Below are positions 24,416-38,634 of a stretch of 64,000 nt of DNA, in pieces. The notes beneath the pieces were generated by a model. The model was not told where the DNA came from. It saw only the letters and a program-made list of their open reading frames with translations, and searched no databases. Source of the stretch: Pseudofabraea citricarpa (lineage: Eukaryota > Ascomycota > Leotiomycetes > Helotiales > Dermateaceae); the NCBI GenBank assembly GCA_029641185.1, contig JAPWGK010000015.1:1175704-1239703 (forward strand). Direction: 5' to 3'. Position 1 is the first letter of the stretch; every line of letters starts with the position of its first letter. Both the position numbers and the translations under genes were made by a program.

Positions 24416-25838
24416 ATGTCCTCTTCGGCACACGTGTACTCTGGAAGCCATGCACTTCCCCCGATGCAACCCGGTGGCGGAATGAATTATATCTATGTGC
24501 CCAGCGGGCTGAGACGCGTGGAAAATCTTGCAAAGTACAACGTTGGAGGCCTCCACCCAGTCGATCTGAGTCACTCCTATCAGGAGGGGCGGTACAAAAT
24601 TGTCCACAAACTGGGCAACGGTGGTTTCTCGACAACCTGGCTAGCAAGAGATTCACAAACCGATACATATGTGGCCCTGAAGTTTGTCACAGCTGATGCA
24701 TCGCAGGGCTATGGTGATCTCAAAATCCTTCGAGGCATTCGTGGCGAATCTAATACTAGTTCTGGATACAAATACATCAACCATCTTCTGGACGAATTTT
24801 ACGTAGATGGCCCAAATGGCCATCACCTCTGTCTCGTAAGCAAAGTGTTGGGTCCCAGCATCTCCAACGTCTCAGACGACTTGCACAGGCTGAGCGGCAA
24901 GGCTTCTCAAGAGCTTGCTTCTCAGGCTGTTTCAGCTTTGGTTTATCTTCATAGTCTGGGAATCTGTCATGGAGGTGAAACCCCCATCTAGCAAAGTAAG
25001 AAGGAACTGACTCTCTTACGTAGACTTTACTTCTGCAAATACTCTCCTCCAGTTTCTTGAGACACTTGACACCTTCACTGTCGATGAACTGTACACAGTT
25101 ATTGGAGAGCCAGTGAAGGAAACCTTACGGACCCTGGATGGAAGTGTTGTCGGACCATCAGCTCCTTCGTACGTTGTAGATAGCGTTGATTTTATGGCCG
25201 TTCCTAATCTTTTATCATTACGACTGAAGGTTATCGACTTTGATCAAGCCTTCCCCGTTTCTAGCCCCCCGTCGACACCGCTCGGGACGCCTGCCAGGTG
25301 TTTATCTCCAGAGGCAATCTTTGATCACGAAGTCGGAGTGGCCTCGGATGTGTGGGCTCTTGGTTGCCTAATCTTCAAAATTAGATCTGGGTTTGAACTT
25401 TTCGCCAGCTTCGACAGTTCCGGCCCAGACTATGCTGTGATGCAGATAGTCAAGACTCTGGGGCCATTACCCGAGAAATGGAGAAGTCGAAAATTTGATG
25501 ATGACGGGTATCCTGTCCAAGACTGCGATGAAAGAATACATGATGCCGAAGAGCTAGAGTATGAGCCCTTTCGAGCACCGCTACTAGAAGCAGTGCGTGA
25601 GATTGAGGGTGATCCGAATGTATTATTGGCTAAAAACCACGATAGCTTAGAAGCCGAGCTGTGGACTCCTAGCTATGAGTCCAAAGATATAGATGGTTCT
25701 AACTCCACAATGCGTATTTCGAGGGAGGAGGCGGATTTGTTGTTTGATTTGTTATTGAAGATTTTCAAGTATTCGCCGGAGGAGAGGTTAGGGCTCAGAG
25801 AAATCGCAGATCACCCTTGGTTCAAGATTCATATCTAG
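24416..25838 (+). CDS. SRPK-like serine/threonine protein kinase
   Basis: Exons 24416-24974 and 25024-25838 join in phase 1 to give 457 residues. Kinase landmarks appear in order: glycine loop LGNGGFSTTWLA (66-77), VALK with Lys89, catalytic loop HGDFTSAN (His185-Gly-Asp187, split by the intron), metal-binding DFDQAF (258-263, DFD in place of DFG), the activation segment ending SPEA, then SDVWALGCLIFK and a C-terminal RLGLREIADHPWF. The HGD and DFD variants are common in the fungal SRPK-like group, and the catalytic Asp and metal-binding Asp are kept, so activity is plausible. SRPK proteins phosphorylate SR-type splicing factors, but the expanded fungal group has mostly unknown targets. The gene ends about 10 bp before the AT-rich block and looks unmutated. 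Confidence 0.88.
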
Positions 25839-26150
25839 AGTATACTTAGAATAAAGTGGTTATTTTACTTCGTATAATAACCTACTATAATAAAACTACC
25901 TGTTATTAGTTTTAGGATCTTACTTTTAGATTCTACCAGATTTATACTCCTTAGAGGGAGTTATAATTAAAAAGAAATTAATCTTATATTAATATAAAGC
26001 GTTTATATAAAATATAACTATAAATAAACTTAAAGATATTAACTAGTTGATATAATAAAAAGCTCGCGTAATATATAAATAAAAGTAATATTTATAATTA
26101 TTAAAAAATATTTCTTTTTCTCTTTTAAAAAATTATTTTACTTATAAGAT

Positions 26151-26561
26151 AACTAGGTTTTAATTATATATATATTAGAAGTCTTTTTAAGCGCTAGGCT
26201 AAAAAAAGCTAGAAAAAGAACTTACTTTTATTATATAATAAAAAGAATATATAGCTTATATTTATATAATTTTATTATTTATTTCTTAAAAAAAGAACCT
26301 CTTAAGTTATAAGTATATTATATAACTCTTTCTTACTAGAATATTAGCTTAATTATTATTATATTATATTCTTTCTTATTAAGCTATAATCTTATAATAT
26401 TACTTAATATTAGATTATATAAAGTTTATTAACTTACTTTTATTAACTTAATATAAAAGCTTTTAATTATCCTAAGAGATAATATATTAGTAATAATTAA
26501 TTCTTTCTAGTAATTATTATTATTATAACTTATATATATATAAATACGATTATTATAACTA
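26151..26561 (+). repeat. Direct repeat, copy 1 (about 410 bp)
   Basis: Begins AACTAGGTTTTAA and contains TTTTTAAGCGCTAGGCTAAA. The same string order recurs from 28530, with mostly C/T and G/A differences and small indels. The 2.4-kb spacing and direct orientation suggest LTRs of a shortened element, but no target duplication could be defined. Confidence 0.65.
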
Positions 26562-28529
26562 GTATATATATAAATAATATATATATAATTATAAATATAT
26601 ATTAATACTTAGTTAGATTATTTATTTATAAATATATTAACTTATATATAATATATTATTCGTATAAGATACTAAGACTTAATTAAATACTTATAACTTA
26701 AGAAATATAAATAAAAAGTATATAATTCTCTTAATATTAATAACTTTTTTTTTTAATAAATATTAAATTAGATTATATTTTATATAAAATAATATTATAT
26801 AAGTATAATATTATTAAATAATTAATACTAAGAAAGTATAAATAACTAAGAAACTAAAGATAAATACTTATAAATATTTATTATATAATAAAAGTAAAAA
26901 TAATTTAAGTAATTAAGAAAATATAAAAAATATAATTTATATTATTTAATTAAAAGAAATAAAAGATTATAAGAAAAAGCGTATTTATATAAGAATAATA
27001 CTTATTATTAAATAGATTATCTTAGTTATCTTAATCTTTTATATAATAAATTACTTAATTCTAGATTTTATAATATATCTTATAATTTATTATACTTAAT
27101 ATATATATTATTTTCTAAGAATATAAGATTAATATATTATCCTTAAATAAATAAATAATATAAGCTAAGTAATTATATTATATACGATTATTTATTAACT
27201 AAAATATTAGATTAAGTTTATAAATTAAAGATTTTCTTATATTATTTTTAGTTCTCTTAATTCGATTAATATTAGGAATAATTTAATTATTATTTTATAA
27301 ATTAAGAATCTTACTTATAAAATCTTTATTTTATAATTTTTTCTTTTTTCTTTTTTATAATCTTAATCTTAATCTTAATTATAATATTATTAAGCTTAAG
27401 TATTTCTTTTTTTTTCTTTTTTTTCTTCTTATTATTTACTTTTTTAAATAAGTAAATTAAAGATATTTTATATAACTTATAAAATAAAAATAAAAAATTT
27501 ATTAAAAGTATATAAAATATAAAAGTTTTTTATAAGATTTATTTTTTTTTCTTTTTTTTTCTTAATATATAAATAATCTTTTATATTTTATACTAGTTAC
27601 TTATTATTTTATAAGTTATAAATATTTACGATTTTTCTTAAGCTAAAAATATATTTATTAATAAGCTTATAAAACTTATTATAATATTTTCTATTAATAA
27701 TATTAAGCTTATTAATATAAAAACTTCCTAAAAAACTTTTTTTTTTAGTTTTTTTTTTAAAAAAAAGTTTTATATATATATTTTAGCTAAAAAAAAATTT
27801 AATTAAATTAAAATAAATTTTATAAATTTACTTATAATATAATTAATAATTTTTATCCTAAGCGTATACTTATTATATATAAGAAATTTTAGTATAACTT
27901 CTTAGCTCTTAAGAAAAAGTCTAAGTATCTTCCTAATAAAACTAATAACTTTAATTATAAGAAGCTTCTTATTCTAAAAGATTTACTTTTCTTTTATAAG
28001 TATTTTTATCTAATACTTATATTATTATTAATTATTATCTAGTTATTTTATATAATAAACGCGATTATATAAATTAGCTTATATTTACTTATACTTATAA
28101 AAGCGATAATCTTAAGTTTCTTAAGAGTTTAAATAATATATATATATATTTTTAAATAATTTATCTAATAATAATAAAAATAATAATAATATTTTTAATT
28201 AATATATTATTAAATATATTTATTATTTTTATAAGTATTAAATTTACTAAAAAGAAAATCTTAATTAATTTTTTATATATTAGAAGCTTAATATTAAAAA
28301 TCTTAGTTTAAAGTTTCTTAGTAAAATATTTTAGGTTATTAAAAATAAGTACTTAGTTTCTTATCTTAATTATTTAAAAAATATCTTAAGTAATAAAAGT
28401 AATAATTATTATTTTAAGATTATTAGTAAAAGTAAATATTATTTATTATATTTATCTAAATATATTTATATTTTAATTTTTAATTTAATTTTATTTTTTA
28501 TTAAGTATTTTATTATTATTTTTTAAAAA

Positions 28530-28927
28530 AACTAGGTTTTAAGTATATATATATTAGAAGCCTTTTTAAGCGCTAGGCTAAAAAAAGCTAGAAAAAAGAC
28601 TTACTTTTATTATATAATAAAAATAATATATAACTTATATTTATATAATTTTATTATTTACTTTTTAAAAAAAGAATCTCCTAAGTTATAAGTATATTAT
28701 ATAACTTTTTATTAGCCTAATTATTATTATATTATATTTTTCCCTACTAAGTTATAATCTTATAATATTAATTAATACTAGATTATATAGAATTTATTAA
28801 TCTACTTTTACTAACTTAATATAAAAGCTTTTAATTATCTTAGGAGATAATTTATTAGTAATAATTAATTCTTTCTAATTATTATTATTATTATAACTTA
28901 TAAATATATAAATATAATTATTATAAA
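28530..28927 (+). repeat. Direct repeat, copy 2 (about 400 bp)
   Basis: Second copy of the repeat at 26151, sharing AAGCGCTAGGCTAAAAAAAG, the poly-TA middle and the GAGATAAT...TTAGTAATAATTAA end. It is slightly less mutated than copy 1 (for example GAAGCC against GAAGTC). Confidence 0.65.
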
Positions 28928-29113
28928 TTATATATATATAAATATAATTATTATAAGTCGTATATATAATATTACTAGTTATAATAATTAAAATAATATT
29001 ATTATAATTTATATTAATAATAATATAAAAGAATAATTTTATTTCTAAGTAACTAATATATATAATTATAATTTATCTTATTATTTATAAAAAAGAAATA
29101 TTTAATATTTAAG

Positions 29114-29152
<39 letters not shown>

Positions 29153-29770
29153 CTTTACTTTTAAGTTATTATTTTAGATTTACTACGATTTATTATAACT
29201 TATATTATAATAAGATTATATACTCGATTTTATTATTTTTTTTACTTTTATAAGAAGTTATTATTATCTTAGATATTATTATATAAAAGCTTTATAAGTA
29301 TTTTTTAAGCGCTCTAGAAGTTATATATTATTATTTATACTTTATTATTATAATTAATTAACTACTTTTTTCGCCTCTTACTTTTATAATTATTAATTCG
29401 ATTATTAAATATATCTTATATATAATTATTTATATTATATTAGTTACTATTTATATTTATAATATTATAAATTTAAATACGTCCTAATATTTATTATCTT
29501 ATTATATTAGTAATTTATATAAAGACTTTAAATAATAATAAATATAAACTAAATTATAAATTATAATATTAATACGATAAACTTATTTAATATTAACTTT
29601 TAATAATAAGCTAAGCTCTTAGAATACTTAGAGTATAATTACGCGATTATTAGTAAAAATAGCTAAAAATATTAAAACTTATAAATATAATCGATTATTA
29701 AGTTTATAAGATATTAATCCGAGTTATTTTATAAGTTAGATACTTAATAATAAATATAAAGAATAATACT

Positions 29771-29974
29771 TATTATAAATAAAAATAAAGTAAAACTTAG
29801 AATTAATATTATATAAATAATAATTAATAATTATATAATTATTTACTACGAATTATCTAAAGAATAAGAGATTAACTAAAAGAGAACGTAATTTTATACT
29901 AGCTAATTAGTACTAAGAGATTATATAAGTAGTATAACTTATATAATAACTAAGGTATAATTTAGGTTATAATA
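29771..29974 (-). repeat. LTR of outer copia element (3' LTR in element orientation)
   Basis: 204 bp, plus-strand ends TATTATAAAT...GGTTATAATA. Aligns without gaps that I can see to the three other LTRs. Confidence 0.88.
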
Positions 29975-32900
29975 TATCTCCTAGTTAATTCTAATTAATC
30001 TTAAGAGCGTACGCTTTTATTAGTTATAATTATATATTACTTATATTACTAAAACGTCTTATATTACTTATTATAATCCTACGTATATTATTATCTAATT
30101 AGGCTAACTTATCCTACTAGATTATTAATCTTTCGATTTACTAGAGAGTCTTACTTATAAATTTTTACGCTTTCTATTAATTCTTTTCTTTTTTATAATA
30201 ATTCTTTTATATATACTTTAACTTAAGATTATTTTTTTATCTTACTTTTGCCTTTCTTTTTTTTAATCTTTTAATTTAATTATAAAAGATCTTAATTATA
30301 ATAGCTCCTAAGACTTTTACTAAGATTACTTATAATATAAATATAACTTATACGTATATTATTTAATTCTAATATTTAAGAAATTACTTGTATTCTTATA
30401 AAAGTAAGTTTAATCTTATATTCTTTTATTATTATATAATTATAATCTAATTATTCTAGTATTTTAATAATATTTCTATTAATAAGAATTTTATTAATAA
30501 GAAGATTAATAATCTTTAATAAAAGACTTCTAAGCTTAAGTTTAAATATTATCGTTTTAGTATTTCTCTTATATTCTTTAATCCTAAGTTCCCTTATATT
30601 AAGGATTTATCTTTTACTAAGAGAAATAAATAAGTTAAAAAGACTTTAATTTTTTCTTTAATATCTAATATCTTAAGTAAGAATATTCCTAATTTTAATA
30701 CTTTTATTTCTTTTAATATATTTATTATTTATATTATATAAGAGGATCTTAATTAAACTATAAATAATTATATTTATAATAAAAAAGATTTAAATACTTT
30801 TATTTAGTTTTTTACTTTTACTTATTAGTTAAGTTTTTGTATTTATATTATTATTACTACTAAGAAAAAATATACCTAAAAAAAGAAAAACTTACTTATA
30901 AAAAAAAAACTAAGTAAAAATATACTTATATTACTAAGATTATTTATTATATATAAAAGGTTTATAATAAAAAGCTCGCTTATAAGTAAATAAATTATAA
31001 ATAATATAAGTATTATAAGAAAACTTATAAGAAAACTCCTAATATTTTTAAGGTTATTACTCCTAAGGTCTAGAAAACTAATACTAAAATAAACCTTACT
31101 TATAATACTTTTACTTATTACTAGAAAAAAGAAACTTATAAGTATTTTTATCTTAGTTATTTAAAGAATATCTTAGATAATTCTTCTAATAATATTTATT
31201 ATAATAATAAGGGTTCTAGTACTTATTATTAGAGATATTCTTTTAGATATTTTTACTAAGAATTTTTTTTTATTTAATCTTTTATTAATTTTTTTCTTAT
31301 AAGAATTACTAATACTTAGGATCCTAATAAGCTAAAAGCTTAGGATTATACTAAGAAGACGATTACGTATATAAGTATTATATTCCTTTTAGACTTAGTT
31401 ATATACTAATATTACTTATAATAATTAATATAATTTTATTATATTATTTATATTACTTTAGAATTAATTAAAATTAAGCTTAAGCTTAAGATATCTTTTA
31501 TTATTATTAGTCCTCTTATATTAGAGAAATATATTAAGTTAAAAAAGCTTCTTAGTAAGATTATTAACTTAATAGTTAACTAAAGCTAGAAAAAACTTTA
31601 GAGATAAGCTAAAAGCTTAGTAACTAGAGATATTACTTAGAAATACTTTTTATCTTATATTAATAAAATAAGCTTATTATAAATACTTTTATATAAATAA
31701 AATATTATAATATAAATATATAAAAATATAAATAAAATAATCTAAAATAAATATAAATTTTATTAATATTTCTTAATCGAGCTTCTTAATTTTACTTTTT
31801 ACGTCTTAAAGGTTTAGTAAAATATAAAAAGCTTTAAACTTATATTATAAGAGATTCTTAGTTAAACTATTAGCTAATATATCTTTAATTAAAATATAAG
31901 TTATATTAAAAATATTTTTATTATATTTTTAATATAATTATATATTTTAGATATTTATATAATATAACTTAGTTATTATTCTTATATTCTCTTTTATAAT
32001 TAATTTAATCGTTTATTAATTATTATATAAAATTATCTAGGTATTACTAATATTAAGTTTAAGATTATAAAAGAACCTTTAAAAAGCTATAATTTCCTTA
32101 GCTATAAGCTTTATATCTCTTATTTCGGCTTTAATAATTAAGGTTAATATTATTATTTAATAAGTAACTTATTATATAATAAATCTACTAAATAAGAAAA
32201 TAATATAATTATATAAAAAATATTATATTTTAGTATTATTAGTAAAAGACGCGTCTAATATAATTAATAATTAGATCTTATATAGCTTATAGTTATACTC
32301 GATTATAAGAAAATATATATTAAATAAGTATTTAATTATCTAACTAATTATAGTTAAATACTTAGGGCTAAGGTTTTAGAAGAAATTAAAAAGTTATAAA
32401 ATAATAAAAGTAATATTTATACGTACGATAATAATAATATATAATATAAATCTTATTTTCTCTTAGTACTTTTTAATCTAAGCTAATAAAGTCTTTCTTA
32501 TATATTTTATAAATTCTATTATTAGTAGAAATATACTTAGGTACTTTTTATTTATAAGCTTAAATTTTTATATAATCTTCTTAATATAAGTATTATATAT
32601 TATTTAGATTTTCTTATATTTTTTATTTTTAATTACTCTAATACCTAGGAACTATTAGATTTTACTAAGCGTATATAAGTTATATACTAAGTTTAAATCT
32701 TTAATAATCTCTTAAGTACGCTTTTTATTATTTTTATAAAATAAAACTTAGATATTATTTATATAAAATATAATAAAAATCTTTTATTATTTATTAAAGA
32801 AGATATAATATACGAATCCTTTTTATATAAGATAAAACCTAAGCTTTTTAAGGTAATAAAAAAATATATAAACTAAAGCGCTAAAGAATCTTTTAAGTTA

Positions 32901-35900
32901 TATAATATTTAATTGGTTTTTACGCTTTTACTAGGGATTTTAAATCCTTCTAGAAGATAATAAGTTATAAATATATTACTTATATCTTTTTTTATATTAA
33001 TAAATATATTTATAATATTAAATTATTTAATCTTAAGATTAAATCGAGTAACTAAAACTATTATAATATAAAAGGATCTAGCTACTAATATAACTATATA
33101 TATTAAAATAATCGTTTTATTATCTTAGAAATTATCTCAAATAATAATTCTTACTTAATATCTAATAAAAAATCCTAATAAATCTAGCTTATAACTAAAT
33201 ACTTATTTTAATAAGATTAAAATACTCTTAGCTTCTAATATTTAGATTATCTTCTAATAGTCTTTTATTTTAAGGTTTCTAAGCTCGAGTTTTCTTTTAC
33301 TTAGAATTATACTTTAAGAGGATAATTTTTAAGATTATTTTATTTCTTTAGTATTAGAGGAAGTTTACTTATTCTAATATACGAAGTTATACTTAAGTAA
33401 GCTTACTTAATATATTTATTAGCTCTTAAGACTTTAATTTATATTATTATTACTAATTATAATATATATTATTTGATAATAAGTATTTTCCTTAGCTTCT
33501 AATAAATTAAGCTAAAACGTATTAAAAAAGTCTTTAAGTATATTAATATCTTAATATCTTATTTTACTTATTATTTTTTTAAGTCTTTTACTAGTATTCG
33601 TATTTCTTATAAATATAATAAAAACTCTTTTTTTAGTTTTATTTCTAGAGGTATTATTATTATTTTTATTTTTATCTTAAAGCCGCTTACTTAATCTTAT
33701 AATAAGGCTATAGACTTTTCCTTTTATACTTTTTCCTAGGTTTCTTTATAATAAGCTTAGTAGGATTACTAGATTTTATTAAGCGTTTTATTACTTATAA
33801 TAAGCTTTATATATTAGATAATAGTTTTAGTTAAGTTATTTCCTTTTATTTTTAATTTATTACTTAGTCTATTAATAATAATTATTAGATAATTACCTAG
33901 GAGTATATTTCTTATATTAGTCTTATATTTATATTATTATTAGTATTACGATTAATTATACTCTTGTTTTTATCTTAAATATATAAATCTTTATTTATTA
34001 TTACTAGTATACTTTTAGTAAAAGAAATATTTCTTAGAAATAAAAGGTTAATTTTTAGCTCTAAAGTATTTTTCTATTATTTTATTATTTAGATTAATAT
34101 AAATAATTCTTTAGAAGATAATCCTAGTATTTCTATAATCTTAGAATTTAAATCTAAGGTTTCAGATATTTTTTTATCTCCTAGAATAATTAGATTTATA
34201 TCTATTAATTTTACTAGTATTTTATTTTACTTATTAACTAAGTTTTTATTACTTAGTTTATTATATTTTTAAGGATTAACCTAGTATCTTAGATCTTATT
34301 ATCTTTTATCTCGATTAGTTTAGTAATATTTTCGAATAATATTAAGTAATTAATTTTTCGCTTACTTCTTAAGTTAAGATATATAAAATATCTTTATTAA
34401 ATATAATATTCCTAGTAATAATTACTTAGTCGAATACTAGAACTTATATTTAATAAATATTAGAAGTAATATATTTTACTAAATATCTAATATACTCTTA
34501 TAATTATATTTTAAATATTTAATAATATTAATTAACTTTTTTATCTTTTATTAATAAATATATCTAAGTATTATATATATAAATCTTATTTTAATTAGAT
34601 CTAAGATCGTTTATTATATATATTATAATTATAAGATTATATTACCTAAAATATTAGAAAAATTATAAGTTAAATATTTAGTTAAATAAGCGAAAATTAT
34701 AATCTTATAAAAGACTTATATTTAAAAGATATACTCTAGTATATATAATCTTTAGCTATAAATACTTAGGTAAGTTAGTTATTACTTTTATTTTAATCGA
34801 TTTTATAATAATCTTTTATTTTATTTTTTTAAGAGTATTATTTAGCTTATAAGTATATATTAGTAAAAGCTTTAACTTAATCTTCTCTTTTATAATCTAG
34901 TATTAGTAACCGTTATTTTAATATTAGAGATTATTATAGTATTATTATTATACTTAAGGATATAAATTAATAAATTATATTATCTTTTTACTTATATCTT
35001 AAAGTCTTATATTATAGAAATATAAATATATATTCTTTTAAGTAATATAAGAAAATAAATATTTTTCTTATTAAACTTATCTTTTATAATAAATAACTAA
35101 GAGAATTTATTAAACTTATTACTAAAGTCGAATAAATCCTAGGATATTTATTAAAATAATCTTAGAGATTATTAATATCTTAGATAATATAAGATTATTT
35201 ATTTTATATATATAATTATATAACTTTTATATTTTATATAAGTAATTCCTTTAATTATTATATTTCTTATATTTAAGATAAGATATTATAAAGTCTTTAG
35301 ACTAAGATATCTTACTTATATATATTATTTATTTTTTAAATTAACCTAAGGTTTCGCTTATTTTTTATTTCGTCTTAGCTTATAAGTTATTTCTTTAGTA
35401 ATTATAAGGAATATTATAATATTATATATACTTAAGAGAATAATTTAGAGGATTAATAAATAATTAGAAATAAGCTTATATTTAAGGAATATTAAGTTAA
35501 ATTTTCTATAAAATTTCTTAAGTATAATATTATTCCTCTTAGAACTAAAACGAAAAATATAATTTAAACTTATATATTAAACTTTCGAATCTATAAGATA
35601 AGTCTTAGAAATAATATTTATATAAAAACCTTTTATTATTATTATATTAGAAAATAATAGATCTTTAGTATCTTTTCTTTTAGGTTCTTATAATATATTT
35701 CGAATTAGCTTTTTATTTCTCTTAAGAATAAGTAATAATTATATTCTTATTTTAATTATATTATTTACTCTAGACTTAATAAATATACTAGTAATAAGTA
35801 TATTTTTGTTATTTATTAGATTAAGTAAATTATAATTATCTAAGAGAATATTATTTATAAGAAGATAAATAAAGAAATTAAAAGTAAAGTAAATATTTTC

Positions 35901-36617
35901 TTTTAATTTCTTAATTATAAGAGAGAAATTAATAAAAGTAATATTAATTTATCTAGGTAATATAAGAATAAGCTTATTTTTTTTAAGCTTAATCTTCCTA
36001 AGAATAATAAATTAAGCTAGTTTTTCTTAATAAGTTTATCTTATAAAACCTTAAAATTCTTTTTCTTAAGTTTATTTTTAATTTAATCGTATTTCTTTAA
36101 TAAGATCTTATAATTACTAGGTTTTTTAAGTATTTTACTAGTAAAAGTAAACTTTATAATATAATATTCTTCTAAAGCCTAAGGATATCTAAAGGCTCTT
36201 TTATATAAGTAATTTAACTTCTAGAAGCTCGATTATAATAATAAGCCTTAGTAATTATCTAATTATTTACTAAGAATAATAAAAATCGATTATTTTCGTA
36301 TACTCTTATATATTAAGTTCTTATATACTAAGGCGAAAAACTAGTTCTTATAATCTTTAAGTAAATATATTTTATTACTTAATTCTTTTACTTTAAGAAG
36401 CTCTATTAATTAGTTTCTAGCCTAGTTAAAAGTAAGCTTATATAAAATTATATTAAGAAAGTCTTTAATTATAAGTAATCTTTTAATATTAGAGCTATAA
36501 TATACCTAAGCTCGAGTTAATACTTATAATTAATCCTTATACTAATAAAAAAGATTATTTATATTATTTCGTATTTACTTAAGTACTTAGTAATACTTTT
36601 ATCTTATAATTATTTTA

Positions 36618-36622
36618 GTACT
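36618..36622. repeat. Target-site duplication, left
   Basis: GTACT immediately before the inner element; repeated at 44353-44357. The uninterrupted site is seen within the inner copy at 43475-43479. Confidence 0.85.
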
Positions 36623-36826
36623 TGTTATAGACAAAAATAAAGTAAAGCTTAGAATTAATATTATATAGATAATAATTAATAATTATATAATTATCTGCTA
36701 CGGATTATCTAAAGAGCAAGAGATTAACTTAGGGAGAACGTAGTTTTATACTAGCTAATTAATACTAAGGGATTACGCGGGCGACACGGCTTATATAATA
36801 GCCGAGGTATAATTTAGGTTATAATA
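36623..36826 (-). repeat. LTR of inner copia element (3' LTR in element orientation)
   Basis: 204 bp. It keeps the unmutated end TGTTATAGACA on the plus strand, which is the canonical ...CA end of the LTR on the minus strand. It also has a GC-richer middle (ACGCGGGCGACACGGC). Confidence 0.9.
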
Positions 36827-37139
36827 TATCCCCTAGTTAGTTTTAATTAATCTTAAGAGCGCGCGCTCCTATTAGCTATAATCGTACGCTACTTATGTTA
36901 CCGAAACGTCTTATACTATTTATCGCGATCCCGCGTACGCTACTACCTAATCGGGCTAGCTCGGCCCGCTAGATTATTAATCTTCTAACCTACTAGAAAG
37001 CCTCGCTTATAAATCCTTACGCTTTCTATTATTTTTTTTTCTTTTTTCTTTTTTATAATAACTCTCTTATACGCGCTTTAACTTAAGATTATCTTTTTGC
37101 TTTACTTTTACTTTTCTTCTTTTCGATCTTTTAATTTAA

Positions 37140-38460
37140 TCGCAAAAGATCTTAATTACGATAACCCCTAAGACCTCTGCTAAGGTTACCCGTAATACGA
37201 ATATAACTTATACGCGCGTTATTTAGTTTTAATATCGCGAAGTTACTCGCGCTCTTATAAAAGTAAATTTAATATTATATTCTTTTATTATTAGATAATT
37301 ATAATTTAATTACTTTAGCGCTTCGAGGATATCCCTATTAATAAGGATTTCGTTAACGATAAAGTCGATAATCTTTAGTAGGATAATCCTAAGCTCGAGT
37401 TTAGACGTTATTCTTCTAGTATTTCCCCCGCGTTTTCCGATCTTAATCTCCCTACCGTTAAGGACTTCTCTTTTACTAAGAGAGCTAAGCGAGTTAAGAA
37501 GACTCCGATTTTCTCTTTAGTATCTAGTACCTTAAGTAAGAATATTTCTAATCTCGGTACTCTTGTTTCCTTTAGTATATCTATTATTTATATTACGCGA
37601 GGCGATCCTAATTAGGTTATAGATAATTACGTTTACGATAAAGAAGATTTAGACGCTCTTGTTTAGCCTTTTGCTTTTGCTTGCTAGTCGAGTCTTCGTA
37701 CTCGCGCTACTACTACTACTAAGAAAAAGCGCGCTAAGGAAAAAAAAAAATATACTTATAAGGAGAAGGCTAAATAAAAACGCGCTCGTACTACTAAGAT
37801 TACCCGCCGTACGTAAGAGGCTCGCGATAAGAAGCTCGCTCGTAAGTAAATAACTTATAAGTAATAAAAGCGTCGTAAGAAGACTCGTAAGAAAACTCCC
37901 GATATTTTTAAGGTTCTTACTCCTAAGGTCTAGAAAACTAATACTAGAGTAAACCTTACTTATAATACTCTTGCTCGCCGCTAGAAAGAAGAAGCTTATA
38001 AGCGTTCTTGCCTTAGTTATTTAAAAAGCGCCTTAGGTAATTTTTCTAATAGTATTTATTATAATAATAAGGGTTCTAGTACTTGTTACTAGAGATATTC
38101 TTTTAGATACTCCTGCTAAGAAATCTCTTCTTTTATTTAGCCTTTTACTAATTCTTTTCTTATAAGAATCGCTAATACTTAGGGTCCTAGTAAACTAAAG
38201 GCTTAGGATTACGCTAAGAAGGCGATTACTTATATAAGTATTATACTCCCTCGTGCTTAGTTATATACTAATATTACTTATAGTAATTAATACGACTTCG
38301 CTATATTATTCGTGTTACTCTAGAATTAATCGATATTAAGCTTAAGCTTAAGATATCTTCTATTACTATTAGTTCTCTTATATTAGAGAAATATACTAAG
38401 TTAAAGGAGCTTCTTAGTAAGATCGTTAACTTAGTAGTTAACTAAAGCTAGAAAGGACTT
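37140..38460 (+). pseudogene. Antisense frame rich in Lys and Arg between pol and the 3' LTR
   Basis: On the plus strand, opposite to pol, one reading frame runs for over 400 codons, broken only by TAG and TAA. It starts around 37,140, passes through phrases such as NKDFVNDKVDN and FSFTKRAKRVKK, and then enters a strongly basic segment (about 37,700-37,930) that includes TTTTKKKRAKEKKK. The matching stretch of the outer copy (about 30,290-31,590) reads the same way. I do not recognise a family. It could be an extra gene captured by the element, or a chance frame: with TG depleted, TGA stops are rare everywhere, which weakens the evidence. Confidence 0.4.
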
Positions 38461-38634
38461 TAGAGATAAGCTAGGAGCTTAGTAACTAAAGGTACTACTT
38501 AGGAATACTTCCCGCCTTATATTAATAAAATAAGCTTACTATAAGCGCCCTTATATAAATGAAATATTATAATATAAATATATAAAAATATAAATAAGAT
38601 AATCTAAAATAAATATAAACTCTATTAATATTTC

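Noticed and set aside
9641..25838. A complete secondary-metabolite gene cluster
   Set aside because: Only tailoring-type enzymes and fragments are present; there is no polyketide, peptide or terpene synthase in the window.
37659..37853. A Leu/Arg-rich 64-codon frame inside the inner copia element
   Set aside because: It is a frame-shifted shadow of the longer basic antisense frame in the same place.
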